DNA of 16,842 bases from Acidobacteria bacterium UBA2161 (GCA_002328835.1 DCWN01000008.1:12873-29714), one strand, 5' to 3'. Shown: positions 6,899 to 13,850, numbered from the stretch's first letter. Notes: a model not told the origin generated them from the sequence alone. A program made the numbers and translations.

Positions 6899-9058
6899 CT
6901 ACCTTCGCGTCCCGACCCGGCCCCCGGGCAGTTTGAAGACGTAGAGCGCGTTGCCGGTATCCGGATGGCGGACGTCCGGCGTCAGGAGGCTCGGCACGTT
7001 GCGCGGGCTGCCGCCGCCCAGGCCGGCCGTCACGGCGATGTACTGCTCGCCATCGACCTCGAACGTGATCGGGAAGCCCTGCACCGACGTGCCGAGGCGC
7101 GTCTCCCAGAGCACCTTGCCGGTCTCGACGTCGTGCGCACGGAAGTAGCGATCGAGGTCGCCGGCGAACGCCAGTCCCGTGGCGGTCGTGAGGACGCCGG
7201 TCAGAAACGCCGCGCGCTGCTCGAAGCTCCAGACCTCCTCGAGCGTCTCGACATCGTAGGCCGCCAGCTTGCCGAGGTTGCCGTCGGTCCCCGGCATCTC
7301 GAACCACTTCCGGTCGGCCTGTGAGCCGCCCGAGCCTTCCTCGAGCACGACCTCCCGCCCGGAAATCTCCAGGCAGCTCTGGCTGAGCGGCGTGATGAGG
7401 ACGTTGGCCTCCGGGCTGTAGGCCATCGCCATCCAGTTGTGCCCGCCCGCGGTGCTCGGGCAGACCGAGACCCACTGCGACACCTCGGCCGTGGCGATGT
7501 CGGCGCGGTAGGTCACGGCGCCGGTTTCGGCGTCGATCCGGTCGAAGACGTTCTGGTAGACCGTCTCCTTGTGGCCCAGGAACTCACCGGTCTCGCGGTC
7601 GAGCTTCCAGAGGATGCCGTGCTTGCCAATCGTGTAGAGCAGCTTCCGGCCGCCGACATCGATCAGCACCTTCTCGAACACCTCGTCGAGGTCGAGCGAC
7701 TCGCCGGGCACGTGCTGCCGGTACCAGACGATCGCCCCATCGTCGGGATCGATCGCCAGCGTCGAGTTGGTGTAGAGCGCCGCGTCGTCGGTCGTCATGC
7801 CGCGGCTGGCCGCGACCCAGGGCTTCGCCTGCGCGGTCGGCCAGTAGATGAGATCGAGCTCCGGATCGTAGCTGCCGGCGATCCACGAGTCGCCGCCGCC
7901 CCGAAGCGTCAGCGGCAAGCCGCCCCAGGTGTCGCCGCCCGGCTCGCCGGGCTGCGCGATCGTGAAGGTCCGCCAGAGCTCCTCACCGGTCTCGACGTCG
8001 TGCGCGGTGATGAAGCAGCTCTCCTCCTGGAACCGCTGGCAGCCATTGATGCCGTTGATGACCTTGCCGCGCACGACCATCGGGCCGCTGACGTTGGTGT
8101 AGCCCTTCGTGTAGTCGGCGATCTGGGTCTCCCAGACGACCTCGCCGGTGTGCGCGTCGATCGCCACCATGAAGGCATCCTTGGTCGGCAGGAAGATCCT
8201 GTTGTCGTGGAAGCCGAGGTTGCGCATCGTCGTGAAGCCGCGCAGCATCTGCTCGGGCAGGTCGCGCCGGTACTCCCAGAGGAGCGTCCCGGTCTCTGCG
8301 TCGAGCGCCTGAATGACGTTGCCAGGATTCGGCAGGTACATGACACCGTCGTGGACAAGCGGCGTCGGCTGATTCGTGCCGTCGCCCATCGCCCAGACCC
8401 ACGCGAGCCTGAGATCGTGCACGTTGTCGGCCGTCACCTGGTCGAGCGGACTGTAGCCCCAGCCGTCGTAGGTCCGGCGGAACATCAGCCAGTCGGCCGG
8501 GTCGGGGTCGACGAGCGCCGCATCGGGCACCGGGCTCAGTTCTCCGACCGGCAGATAATTCGTCGTGCTGTTGCCGACGACGATCGGCTCGGCCGGGTCA
8601 GGCTCAGTCGCTACCGCCGGTGTGGCGGGTGCGACGGCGGCATCGGTCACGGTCGCGGGCTCGCCATTCATGACGCCCGTCGACCCCAGGGCCAGCGGCG
8701 CGTTGCTCGCAGCGACACCGTTCGCCCGCAGCAGGTAGGCGACGATGTTGACGTAGGTGCGATCGGTGACCGAGCCGGCGCCCTCGGGCGGCATCGTGGC
8801 GCGGATGTATTCGAGCAACTCACCGACCGGCCGATCACCCCAGGCGTTCCGGAAGTTCGGACCGGCCAGTTCCGGGGCCTCGAACGCGCCCGCGAAATCG
8901 GACATGTGGCAGCCGGCGCAGTCGATCTCGTAGGCCTCGGCGCCGGCCTCGGCCTGCCCCGCGGTGTAGACCGGCGCCTCCTGCGCCCGGCCGGGCGCGG
9001 GCGCCATCGTGAAGACGGCGACGACGAGCGCGGGGACGACCAACGTCTGTGGCTTCAT
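6899..9058 (-). CDS. PQQ-propeller oxidoreductase with N-terminal cytochrome c domain (divergent quinohaemoprotein)
   Basis: 719 residues. Residues 1-25 are a signal peptide. Residues 33-113 form a class I cytochrome c with haem site C-A-G-C-H (47-51) and probable axial M89 in A-T-M-P-P. A low-complexity Ala/Pro linker (about 115-165) joins an eight-bladed PQQ-type propeller (about 185-715), with R-T-Y-D-G-W-G-Y-S-P-L-D-Q-V-T and repeated A-x-D-x-x-T-G-x-x-x-W blade signatures. Such enzymes oxidise alcohols or sugars and pass electrons to the haem. Two things are odd. The haem domain is N-terminal, not C-terminal as in type II quinohaemoprotein alcohol dehydrogenases. The vicinal Cys-Cys and the G-D-N catalytic motif, present in the second PQQ enzyme at 13871-15517, are not visible at the aligned places. 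The gene follows the CHRD gene by 6 nt. Confidence 0.85.
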   Translation of the reverse strand: MKPQTLVVPALVVAVFTMAPAPGRAQEAPVYTAGQAEAGAEAYEIDCAGCHMSDFAGAFEAPELAGPNFRNAWGDRPVGELLEYIRATMPPEGAGSVTDRTYVNIVAYLLRANGVAASNAPLALGSTGVMNGEPATVTDAAVAPATPAVATEPDPAEPIVVGNSTTNYLPVGELSPVPDAALVDPDPADWLMFRRTYDGWGYSPLDQVTADNVHDLRLAWVWAMGDGTNQPTPLVHDGVMYLPNPGNVIQALDAETGTLLWEYRRDLPEQMLRGFTTMRNLGFHDNRIFLPTKDAFMVAIDAHTGEVVWETQIADYTKGYTNVSGPMVVRGKVINGINGCQRFQEESCFITAHDVETGEELWRTFTIAQPGEPGGDTWGGLPLTLRGGGDSWIAGSYDPELDLIYWPTAQAKPWVAASRGMTTDDAALYTNSTLAIDPDDGAIVWYRQHVPGESLDLDEVFEKVLIDVGGRKLLYTIGKHGILWKLDRETGEFLGHKETVYQNVFDRIDAETGAVTYRADIATAEVSQWVSVCPSTAGGHNWMAMAYSPEANVLITPLSQSCLEISGREVVLEEGSGGSQADRKWFEMPGTDGNLGKLAAYDVETLEEVWSFEQRAAFLTGVLTTATGLAFAGDLDRYFRAHDVETGKVLWETRLGTSVQGFPITFEVDGEQYIAVTAGLGGGSPRNVPSLLTPDVRHPDTGNALYVFKLPGGRVGTRR

Positions 9059-9064
9059 GACCGC

Positions 9065-9499
9065 TTACTCGGATGGAAGGATCCAGCCGCGCAGCTCGCC
9101 GCCGGGGTTGGTCTCGGTGTGAATCTGGACGTAGTAGCCGCCGCGACGCAGCGTCTCGACTTCCTCGTCGCTGAGGGTGACGCCGCCACCGACGAGTCCG
9201 TCGGCGCGCTTGCTCACGCTCAGTTGAAACGCGATCGGCCCCCGCTGGCCCGACGCGCCTTCGTGAATGTGCGCGGCGATCGCCGCCGAGCCCATGCCGT
9301 CGAACGCACCGGTCAGGAACAGCCGATCCTCGATGAGGACGACGGTGACCGCACCGGTGCCGGCCGTCGTCCGCGCCGTCTGGTTGTCGATCGGCACGAC
9401 CGAGAGCCTCACGCTGAACGTCTCGTCGGCGTGCACCACCGCCGGTGCCAGCGCGACCGCTGCGGTCGCCAGCAGTCCGGCTGAAATGATTCGTCGCAT
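9065..9499 (-). CDS. Secreted CHRD-domain protein
   Basis: 144 residues. M-R-R-I-I-S then a hydrophobic stretch ending A-V-V-H-A-D is a signal peptide (about residues 1-24). The remainder is one CHRD domain, a beta-rich fold named from animal chordin and common in secreted bacterial proteins. Diagnostic motifs are A-A-H-I-H-E-G, G-P-I-A-F and Y-V-Q-I-H-T-E-T-N-P-G-G-E-L-R-G. I chose ATG 9499 over the in-frame 9628 start because it begins the signal peptide and is preceded by a purine-rich GGAGGGGGAG ribosome-binding site. The biochemical role of bacterial CHRD proteins is not established. The 6-nt gap to the PQQ gene implies co-transcription, so it may act with that enzyme in the periplasm; this is inference. 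Confidence 0.9.
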   Translation of the reverse strand: MRRIISAGLLATAAVALAPAVVHADETFSVRLSVVPIDNQTARTTAGTGAVTVVLIEDRLFLTGAFDGMGSAAIAAHIHEGASGQRGPIAFQLSVSKRADGLVGGGVTLSDEEVETLRRGGYYVQIHTETNPGGELRGWILPSE

Positions 9500-9561
9500 C
9501 GGCTCCCCCTCCCCGCGCATCCGCCGCCGCGGGGCCTCAGGATACAGGATTAGGGGGGCGC

Positions 9562-9590
9562 TTGCGCCGGTCGTGCCCCGGGCGTAGAGT
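9562..9590 (+). promoter_or_regulatory. Candidate promoter of the GH116 gene (near-leaderless)
   Basis: TTGCGC (9562-9567) and TAGAGT (9585-9590) are spaced by exactly 17 nt and match the sigma-70 consensus at 3 and 4 of 6 positions. The expected start point, about 7 nt after the -10, falls at or next to the ATG at 9598, and no Shine-Dalgarno is visible, so the transcript could be leaderless. The -35 lies within a small inverted repeat, GGCGC-TT-GCGCC (9557-9568). Confidence 0.35.
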
Positions 9591-9597
9591 CGGGCGC

Positions 9598-12405
9598 ATG
9601 AGCGACAAGAAAGAAGATGCGCGGCCAAGTTTGCTGCCGATGGCCCAGCCCCCGGAAGACGAACCCGCCGCCTGCGGTCCGGGCTCGGACTGCGGATGCG
9701 ATCCTGACCCGAGCGGCAATCTCGCTCGCCGCGACTTCATCCGCCTGGCCGGCCTGACGTCGGCGGTCGCGGCCGCCGGAGCCGCCTGCGCTCCCGACGC
9801 GCCGGGCACGGCGCCGACGCCCGCCGCGGCGCCGATCTCCGAGTCGGAGCAGGCCGCGCTGGACGACGCGGACTGGCCGGTCCTGAAGGTCTACGGCCCG
9901 GAGTTCATCGATCGAATCGCCCTGCCGCTCGGCGGCATCGGCACCGGCACGGTGTCGCTCACCGGCTTCGGCAGCCTCCGCGACTGGGAACTGATGAACC
10001 GCCCGGCGAAAGGCTTCACGCCGAACGCTGGATCGCCGCCGTTCTTCGCGATCTATATAGAGGATGGCGAGACCCGCCACTGCCGGCTGGCCGAGGGGCC
10101 GCTGCCGGTCGACGAGTACGAGGCGAGTCACGGCGCGGCGGCGCCCAACGCGCGGCTGCCCCGTTTCAGCCGATGCAGCTTCGCTGGCGGCTACCCGTTC
10201 GGACGCGTGATGCTGAGCGACGACGAGCTACCGCTCGAGGTGCACCTCAAGGCCTTCAACCCGATGGTCCCGGCCGACGCCGACGCCAGCGGCATCCCGG
10301 TGGCGGCACTCACCTACGAACTCAGGAACACTACCGACCGGCCACTGCGCGCGTCGGTCGCCGGCAACCTGCCCAACTTCATCGGCATCGACGGCTGGGA
10401 GACGACGCGCGACTGGAAGGGTGACCGGATTCCAGCCGGCGCCGACGGCAACACGAACCGCTACCGCGACGGGAACGGCGTGCGTGGCCTCTACATGGAA
10501 TCGAGCGGCGTCGCGCCCGACGCGCCGGCGGCGGGCACACTGGCGCTCACCACGACCATGGACGGCGCCGTTGGCATCAGTCACCGCACCGACTGGCTCG
10601 CGGTGCACTGGGGCAATTCGATCCTCGATTTCTGGGACGACTTCTCCGCCGACGGACGTCTGGATGAAGCCGAGCGCGAGCCGTCGGGCAGCGCGACGCC
10701 GATGGCCTCGCTCTGTGTCGAGGTCGACGTGCCCGCGGGCGGTTCCGTCGAGGTGCCGTTCCTGCTGACCTGGCACTTCCCCAACCGCTACAGCTGGACG
10801 CGGCCCGAGGAGGAGTGGACCGACGACGACCGGATCGGCAACTACTACGCCGAGCAGTACACCGACGCGTGGGAGGTGGCCGAGCGGACCGCGCTGGCGC
10901 TGCCGCGGCTCCAGGCACGGACGGTCAGCTTCCTCCGGGCGTTTCTCGGCAGCGACCTGCCCGACGCGGTGAAAGAGGCGGCGCTCTTCAACGCGTCGAC
11001 GCTCAGGACGCAGACCTGCTTCCGGATGCCCGACGGACGCTTCTTCGGCTGGGAAGGCAACGCCCCGAACAAGGGCTGCTGTCACGGCTCGTGCACGCAT
11101 GTCTGGAACTACGAGCACACGACCGCGTTCCTCTATGGCGGGCTCGCGCTGACGATGCGCGAGGTCGAGTTCGGCCACGCCACCGACGACAACGGCCTGA
11201 TGAGCTTCCGCATCGGCGTGCCGCTCGACCGCGCGCAGGAGTGGGGCCTGGCGGCGGCCGACGGCCAGATGGGCTGCATCATGAAGATGTACCGCGACTG
11301 GCAGCTCTCAGGCGACGAGGCGACGTTGCGCACCCTCTGGCCGAAGGTGCGCGCCGCGCTGGAGTTCGCCTGGATCCCCGGCGGCTGGGATGCCGACAAG
11401 GACGGCGTCATGGAGGGTGCGCAGCACAACACGATGGACGTCGAGTACTACGGCCCGAACCCCGAAATGGGGTTCTGGTACCTGGGCGCGCTCAGGGCGG
11501 GCGAGGAGATGGCGCGCGCGGTGGGCGACGCGACGTTCGCCGCCGAGTGCCGCGATCTGTTCGACCGCGGCTCGGCCTGGGTCGACGCCAACCTCTTCGA
11601 CGGCGAGTACTACATTCACGAGATCCAGCCGCCGAGCGATCCCTCTGCTATTGCGCCGAGCCTGCTGATCGGCATGGGCTCGGAAGATCTCGGCAACCCC
11701 GACTTCCAGCTCGGCCCGGGCTGCCTCGTCGATCAGCTCGTCGGCCAGTTGATGGCCCATACCTGCGGCCTCGGCTATCTCGCCGCGCGTGAGAATGTCG
11801 TGTCGGCGCTCGAGAGCATCTGGCGGTACAACCGGCGCGAGAACCTGCAGTCGCACTTCAACTCGTTGCGGACCTACGCACTGGCCGGCGAGTCGGTCGT
11901 CCTGATCGCCAGCTATCCGAAGGGCCGGCCCGACAAGCCGTTCTCGTACTTCACCGAAGCCTGGACCGGCCTCGAGTACACCGCCGCCGCCGGGATGTTC
12001 TACGAGGGAATGACCGACGAGGGCCTGGCGACCTACCGGTTGGTTCGCGACCGGCACGACGGGCGGAAGCGGAACCCCTACGACGAACCGGAGTGCGGCC
12101 ACCACTACGCCCGCGCCATGGCGGCCTGGGGCGCGGTGCTGGCACTGAGCGGCTTCCAGTACTCCGCCGTCACGAAGTCGATGACGGTGACGAGCGCGCC
12201 CGGCCGGTACTTCTGGTCGAACGGCTATGCCTGGGGCAGCTGCGAGGTCGCGGCCGGCGGCGGTGTCAGCTTGACGGTTGTCGAAGGGACGCTGCCGCTC
12301 GAGCGATTCGAACTCGTCGACGGCGGCGCGGCGACCTTCGAGGCCGGCAACGCGCTGTCGGCTGGGACGACCGAGCAGATCCAGGTCGAGGGGGCCCCGG
12401 CATGA
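9598..12405 (+). CDS. GH116-family beta-glycosidase (GBA2-like), Tat-exported
   Basis: 935 residues from ATG 9598; an in-frame TTG at 9562 is less likely. A-R-R-D-F-I-R-L-A-G (43-52) is a twin-arginine motif followed by a hydrophobic stretch; C64 may be a weak lipobox cysteine. About residues 90-420 match the N-terminal GH116 beta-domain, from L-P-L-G-G-I-G-T-G-T-V onwards. The C-terminal (alpha/alpha)6 catalytic domain includes C-C-H-G-S-C-T-H-V-W-N-Y-E and M-Y-R-D-W-Q-L-S-G-D. By comparison with remembered GBA2 and TxGH116 sequences I propose E506 as nucleophile and D614 (T-M-D-V-E-Y-Y-G) as acid/base. Family activity is on beta-glucosides, beta-xylosides or glucosylceramide; the substrate here is unknown. 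The Tat n-region is unusually long (about 43 residues) and carries C-G-P-G-S-D-C-G-C. The stop overlaps the next gene. Confidence 0.9.
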   Translation: MSDKKEDARPSLLPMAQPPEDEPAACGPGSDCGCDPDPSGNLARRDFIRLAGLTSAVAAAGAACAPDAPGTAPTPAAAPISESEQAALDDADWPVLKVYGPEFIDRIALPLGGIGTGTVSLTGFGSLRDWELMNRPAKGFTPNAGSPPFFAIYIEDGETRHCRLAEGPLPVDEYEASHGAAAPNARLPRFSRCSFAGGYPFGRVMLSDDELPLEVHLKAFNPMVPADADASGIPVAALTYELRNTTDRPLRASVAGNLPNFIGIDGWETTRDWKGDRIPAGADGNTNRYRDGNGVRGLYMESSGVAPDAPAAGTLALTTTMDGAVGISHRTDWLAVHWGNSILDFWDDFSADGRLDEAEREPSGSATPMASLCVEVDVPAGGSVEVPFLLTWHFPNRYSWTRPEEEWTDDDRIGNYYAEQYTDAWEVAERTALALPRLQARTVSFLRAFLGSDLPDAVKEAALFNASTLRTQTCFRMPDGRFFGWEGNAPNKGCCHGSCTHVWNYEHTTAFLYGGLALTMREVEFGHATDDNGLMSFRIGVPLDRAQEWGLAAADGQMGCIMKMYRDWQLSGDEATLRTLWPKVRAALEFAWIPGGWDADKDGVMEGAQHNTMDVEYYGPNPEMGFWYLGALRAGEEMARAVGDATFAAECRDLFDRGSAWVDANLFDGEYYIHEIQPPSDPSAIAPSLLIGMGSEDLGNPDFQLGPGCLVDQLVGQLMAHTCGLGYLAARENVVSALESIWRYNRRENLQSHFNSLRTYALAGESVVLIASYPKGRPDKPFSYFTEAWTGLEYTAAAGMFYEGMTDEGLATYRLVRDRHDGRKRNPYDEPECGHHYARAMAAWGAVLALSGFQYSAVTKSMTVTSAPGRYFWSNGYAWGSCEVAAGGGVSLTVVEGTLPLERFELVDGGAATFEAGNALSAGTTEQIQVEGAPA

Positions 12406-12719
12406 TCTACCGGGTGCGCGGACGATTGCGCGAGGCGGAGGCGGCGGAGTTCCACCGGAAACTCACCGACAGAACGATCGCCGCCCAGAAGCCAGACGGC
12501 CAGGAGATCGTCGACTCGATGGGGCGGGCGGTGGTCGCCGACGGCGGCGAGGTCGTCTGGAGCGAGACCTGTTACTGCCCGACGCCGCTCGCCCACGAGC
12601 GGGAAACCGTCCTCGACCGCTATTTCGACGCCATCGCGACCAACGAGATCACCGACCACGAGACCTACCCCGGCCGGCCGTTCATGGCCCATCTCGACGA
12701 GCTGGCCAGCAAGTCCTGA
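12402..12719 (+). CDS. Conserved-looking small protein, translationally coupled to GH116
   Basis: 105 residues. Its ATG (12402-12404) overlaps the TGA of the GH116 gene as ATGA, which implies coupled translation and fixes the start. It opens with M-I-Y-R-V-R-G-R-L-R-E-A-E, has a mixed alpha/beta character, and holds two cysteines in T-C-Y-C-P-T-P (C57, C59) followed by L-A-H-E-R-E-T-V-L-D-R-Y-F. There is no signal peptide, so it should remain in the cytoplasm while its partner is Tat-exported. I do not recognise the family. Possible roles include a metal-binding or chaperone-like helper for the exported enzyme, but nothing in the sequence decides this. Two hairpins follow the stop. Confidence 0.75.
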   Translation: MIYRVRGRLREAEAAEFHRKLTDRTIAAQKPDGQEIVDSMGRAVVADGGEVVWSETCYCPTPLAHERETVLDRYFDAIATNEITDHETYPGRPFMAHLDELASKS

Positions 12720-12742
12720 GGGCTTGCCGACACCCCCCCTCT

Positions 12743-12797
12743 TGCCTCTTCGAGGCAGAACCTGCCACGAGAGTGCACGAAAACCGTCGGTTTTCGT
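12743..12797 (+). terminator. Two hairpins after the GH116 operon
   Basis: TGCCTC-TTC-GAGGCA (12743-12757) is a 6-bp stem. ACGAAAACC-GTC-GGTTTTCGT (12777-12797) is a perfect 9-bp stem with a 3-nt loop, its distal arm containing TTTT. The second resembles an intrinsic terminator for the operon ending at 12719, with the T-run inside the stem rather than after it. Confidence 0.5.
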
Positions 12798-12953
12798 ATC
12801 TGAATGTCTCATGAATGTACACATGTCCGATCCAGAAAGCATATTGCAATACTGTATGAATTCATTAACTGATGTCTTTACAGTTAGTTACATACGGCTT
12901 GCCATCGATGCCAAGCCTGGTCTCGTAATTGCACAAGTAACAGGCGAGAGAGG
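12798..12953 (+). promoter_or_regulatory. AT-rich leader/regulatory region with nested inverted repeats
   Basis: This stretch is far more AT-rich than the rest of the window: about one third GC over the 100 bases from 12797, by hand count. It contains the palindrome ATTGCAAT (12843-12850), a 6-bp inverted repeat TAACTG/CAGTTA (12866-12871 and 12881-12886), and a 22-bp palindrome with one mismatched pair (12896-12917) centred on CATCGATG. A weak promoter pair, TTAACT (12865-12870) and TTACAT (12888-12893), has 17-nt spacing. GAGAGAGG (12946-12953) is a good Shine-Dalgarno 5 nt before ATG 12959. I see no credible gene in it. Confidence 0.5.
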
Positions 12954-12958
12954 TTGTT

Positions 12959-13255
12959 ATGAAGACAATCATCAAGGTCGTTCTCGCCGTTGCGGTTCTG
13001 CTGACGATCTCATGGCCCGCCTCCGCGCAGGAGCGGGTCGTGGGCACTGTGGCTCGACTCGAGCTGAACAGCGCGCTTGTGGCGTCGATCGATTCGGATG
13101 AAGAGGCTGCGATCGCCGAGGCTCAGGAGGCCGATCGTGCTCATCATGGACGACGAGCCGGCGGCGCGCGGCGCGCTCGTGCGGGTGCTGCAGCTGCGCG
13201 GGTACGAGGTCGTCGAGACCGACACCGTGGTCGATGCGGTCAGCGTGCTGGGTGA
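12959..13255 (+). CDS. Signal-peptide ORF of unknown function, overlapping the receiver gene (possibly truncated)
   Basis: 98 codons from ATG 12959 with a strong GAGAGAGG ribosome-binding site. Residues 1-24 are a textbook Sec signal peptide (M-K-T-I-I-K, hydrophobic core, A-S-A-Q-E). The next 30 or so residues look like ordinary protein (V-V-G-T-V-A-R-L-E-L-N, then an acidic A-E-A-Q-E-A stretch). From about residue 60 the sequence turns into Arg/Gly/Ala-rich text, the out-of-frame reading of the receiver gene. The real gene may therefore have lost its 3' end, by deletion or frameshift, and now reads through into foreign sequence. Start and signal are convincing; the C-terminal half is probably not a functional sequence. 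Confidence 0.45.
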   Translation: MKTIIKVVLAVAVLLTISWPASAQERVVGTVARLELNSALVASIDSDEEAAIAEAQEADRAHHGRRAGGARRARAGAAAARVRGRRDRHRGRCGQRAG

Positions 13256-13502
13256 GTCGGCGGTTGATGCCGCCGTGCTCGACGTGCGGATCCCCTCGGG
13301 ATCTGGCCTCGACGTCCTGACGCCGCTGCGCCAGCACCTCGAGTTGAAGAAGATTCCAGTCCTGGTCTGGACCGGATCGATGCTCTCGGAGGACGAGGAA
13401 TGGGCGGTCACCCGCCACGGCGCCCACCTCTTCCAGAAGCCCGAGATCCGGGCGCTCGTCAACTTCCTGGATCAACTGCTGGATCGCGACACGCCGAACT
13501 AG
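13098..13502 (+). CDS. Single-domain response regulator (CheY-like receiver)
   Basis: 134 residues with a complete receiver domain: acidic pocket D18-D19-E20, phospho-acceptor D62 in A-V-L-D-V-R-I-P, T92 in V-W-T-G-S, and K114 in F-Q-K-P. There is no output domain, so it would act by protein contact or as a phosphate sink or relay. The start is uncertain. ATG 13098 keeps the first beta-strand whole but lacks a ribosome-binding site and adds a basic stretch that looks like out-of-frame text. GTG 13137 has a perfect AGGAGG at 13125-13130 with 6-nt spacing but shortens the first strand. Both overlap the signal-peptide ORF in another frame. No histidine kinase gene lies in the window. Confidence 0.88.
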   Translation: MKRLRSPRLRRPIVLIMDDEPAARGALVRVLQLRGYEVVETDTVVDAVSVLGESAVDAAVLDVRIPSGSGLDVLTPLRQHLELKKIPVLVWTGSMLSEDEEWAVTRHGAHLFQKPEIRALVNFLDQLLDRDTPN

Positions 13503-13525
13503 ATCTCCGCCGGCCGGCGGAGATC
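13502..13525. terminator. Perfect 24-bp palindrome between convergent genes
   Basis: GATCTCCGCCGG (13502-13513) is followed directly by its exact reverse complement (13514-13525). It begins on the last base of the receiver stop codon and lies 20 nt beyond the stop of the minus-strand zinc-ribbon gene, so it probably serves as a shared bidirectional terminator, although no T-run follows. A protein-binding palindrome is the alternative. Confidence 0.5.
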
Positions 13526-13545
13526 GCGGTGGGACACAGAGCGAC

Positions 13546-13698
13546 CTAGCCCCCGGACACCTCGTCGTCGACGGCGCGCAGCAGCTTCTTCTCGCAGTCG
13601 GAACAGACCCAGGCCGGTTCTTCGTTGGGGTCGGAGGTCAGCTTGTGCAGGCTACCTTCGTCACGCTCTTCGTTGCAGATGGCGCATTCGGTCGGCAT
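13546..13698 (-). CDS. Small two-CxxC zinc-ribbon-like protein (50 residues)
   Basis: ATG 13698 to TAG 13548-13546. Two C-x-x-C pairs, C-A-I-C (5-8) and C-S-D-C (32-35), are separated by 23 residues, the spacing of a treble-clef or zinc-ribbon knuckle that binds one zinc ion. The rest is short and acidic (E-E-R-D-E-G and D-D-E-V-S-G-G). It has its own upstream signals: a purine-rich GAGAGGGGGA ribosome-binding site and a perfect TATAAT. Such mini zinc proteins often bind nucleic acid or partner proteins, but I do not recognise this one. The gene is convergent with the receiver gene and separate from the PQQ operon behind it. Confidence 0.72.
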   Translation of the reverse strand: MPTECAICNEERDEGSLHKLTSDPNEEPAWVCSDCEKKLLRAVDDEVSGG

Positions 13699-13733
13699 TG
13701 GCTCGTCCCCCTCTCTAATCGCTAAAGGCGGCG

Positions 13734-13761
13734 ATTATACCCATCCCGGTTCGATGCACAA
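13734..13761 (-). promoter_or_regulatory. Promoter of the small zinc-ribbon gene
   Basis: On the minus strand TATAAT (13739-13734) is a perfect -10; TTGTGC (13761-13756) is a possible -35 with 16-nt spacing and 3 of 6 consensus matches. The start point would fall near 13727, giving a leader of about 29 nt with a purine-rich ribosome-binding site. Confidence 0.5.
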
Positions 13762-13850
13762 GCACTGAGTGCGGGCGTGGCCCAGGAGGCTTTAGGTTCT
13801 ATGGTTTACGCGGACGAACGTCCCGGAGCCGTCGACGCCGCCGCGCTGAA

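Noticed and set aside
7439..9484. 681-codon plus-strand open frame opposite the PQQ and CHRD genes
   Set aside because: It spans two well-supported minus-strand genes and their junction and shows no recognisable motif; a codon-bias artefact.
10228..11178. 316-codon minus-strand open frame inside the GH116 gene
   Set aside because: Antisense shadow of conserved GH116 sequence.
12724..13101. 125-codon plus-strand open frame through the AT-rich region
   Set aside because: It crosses the terminator hairpins and leader repeats, has no ribosome-binding site, and its last third is the out-of-frame reading of the signal-peptide ORF.
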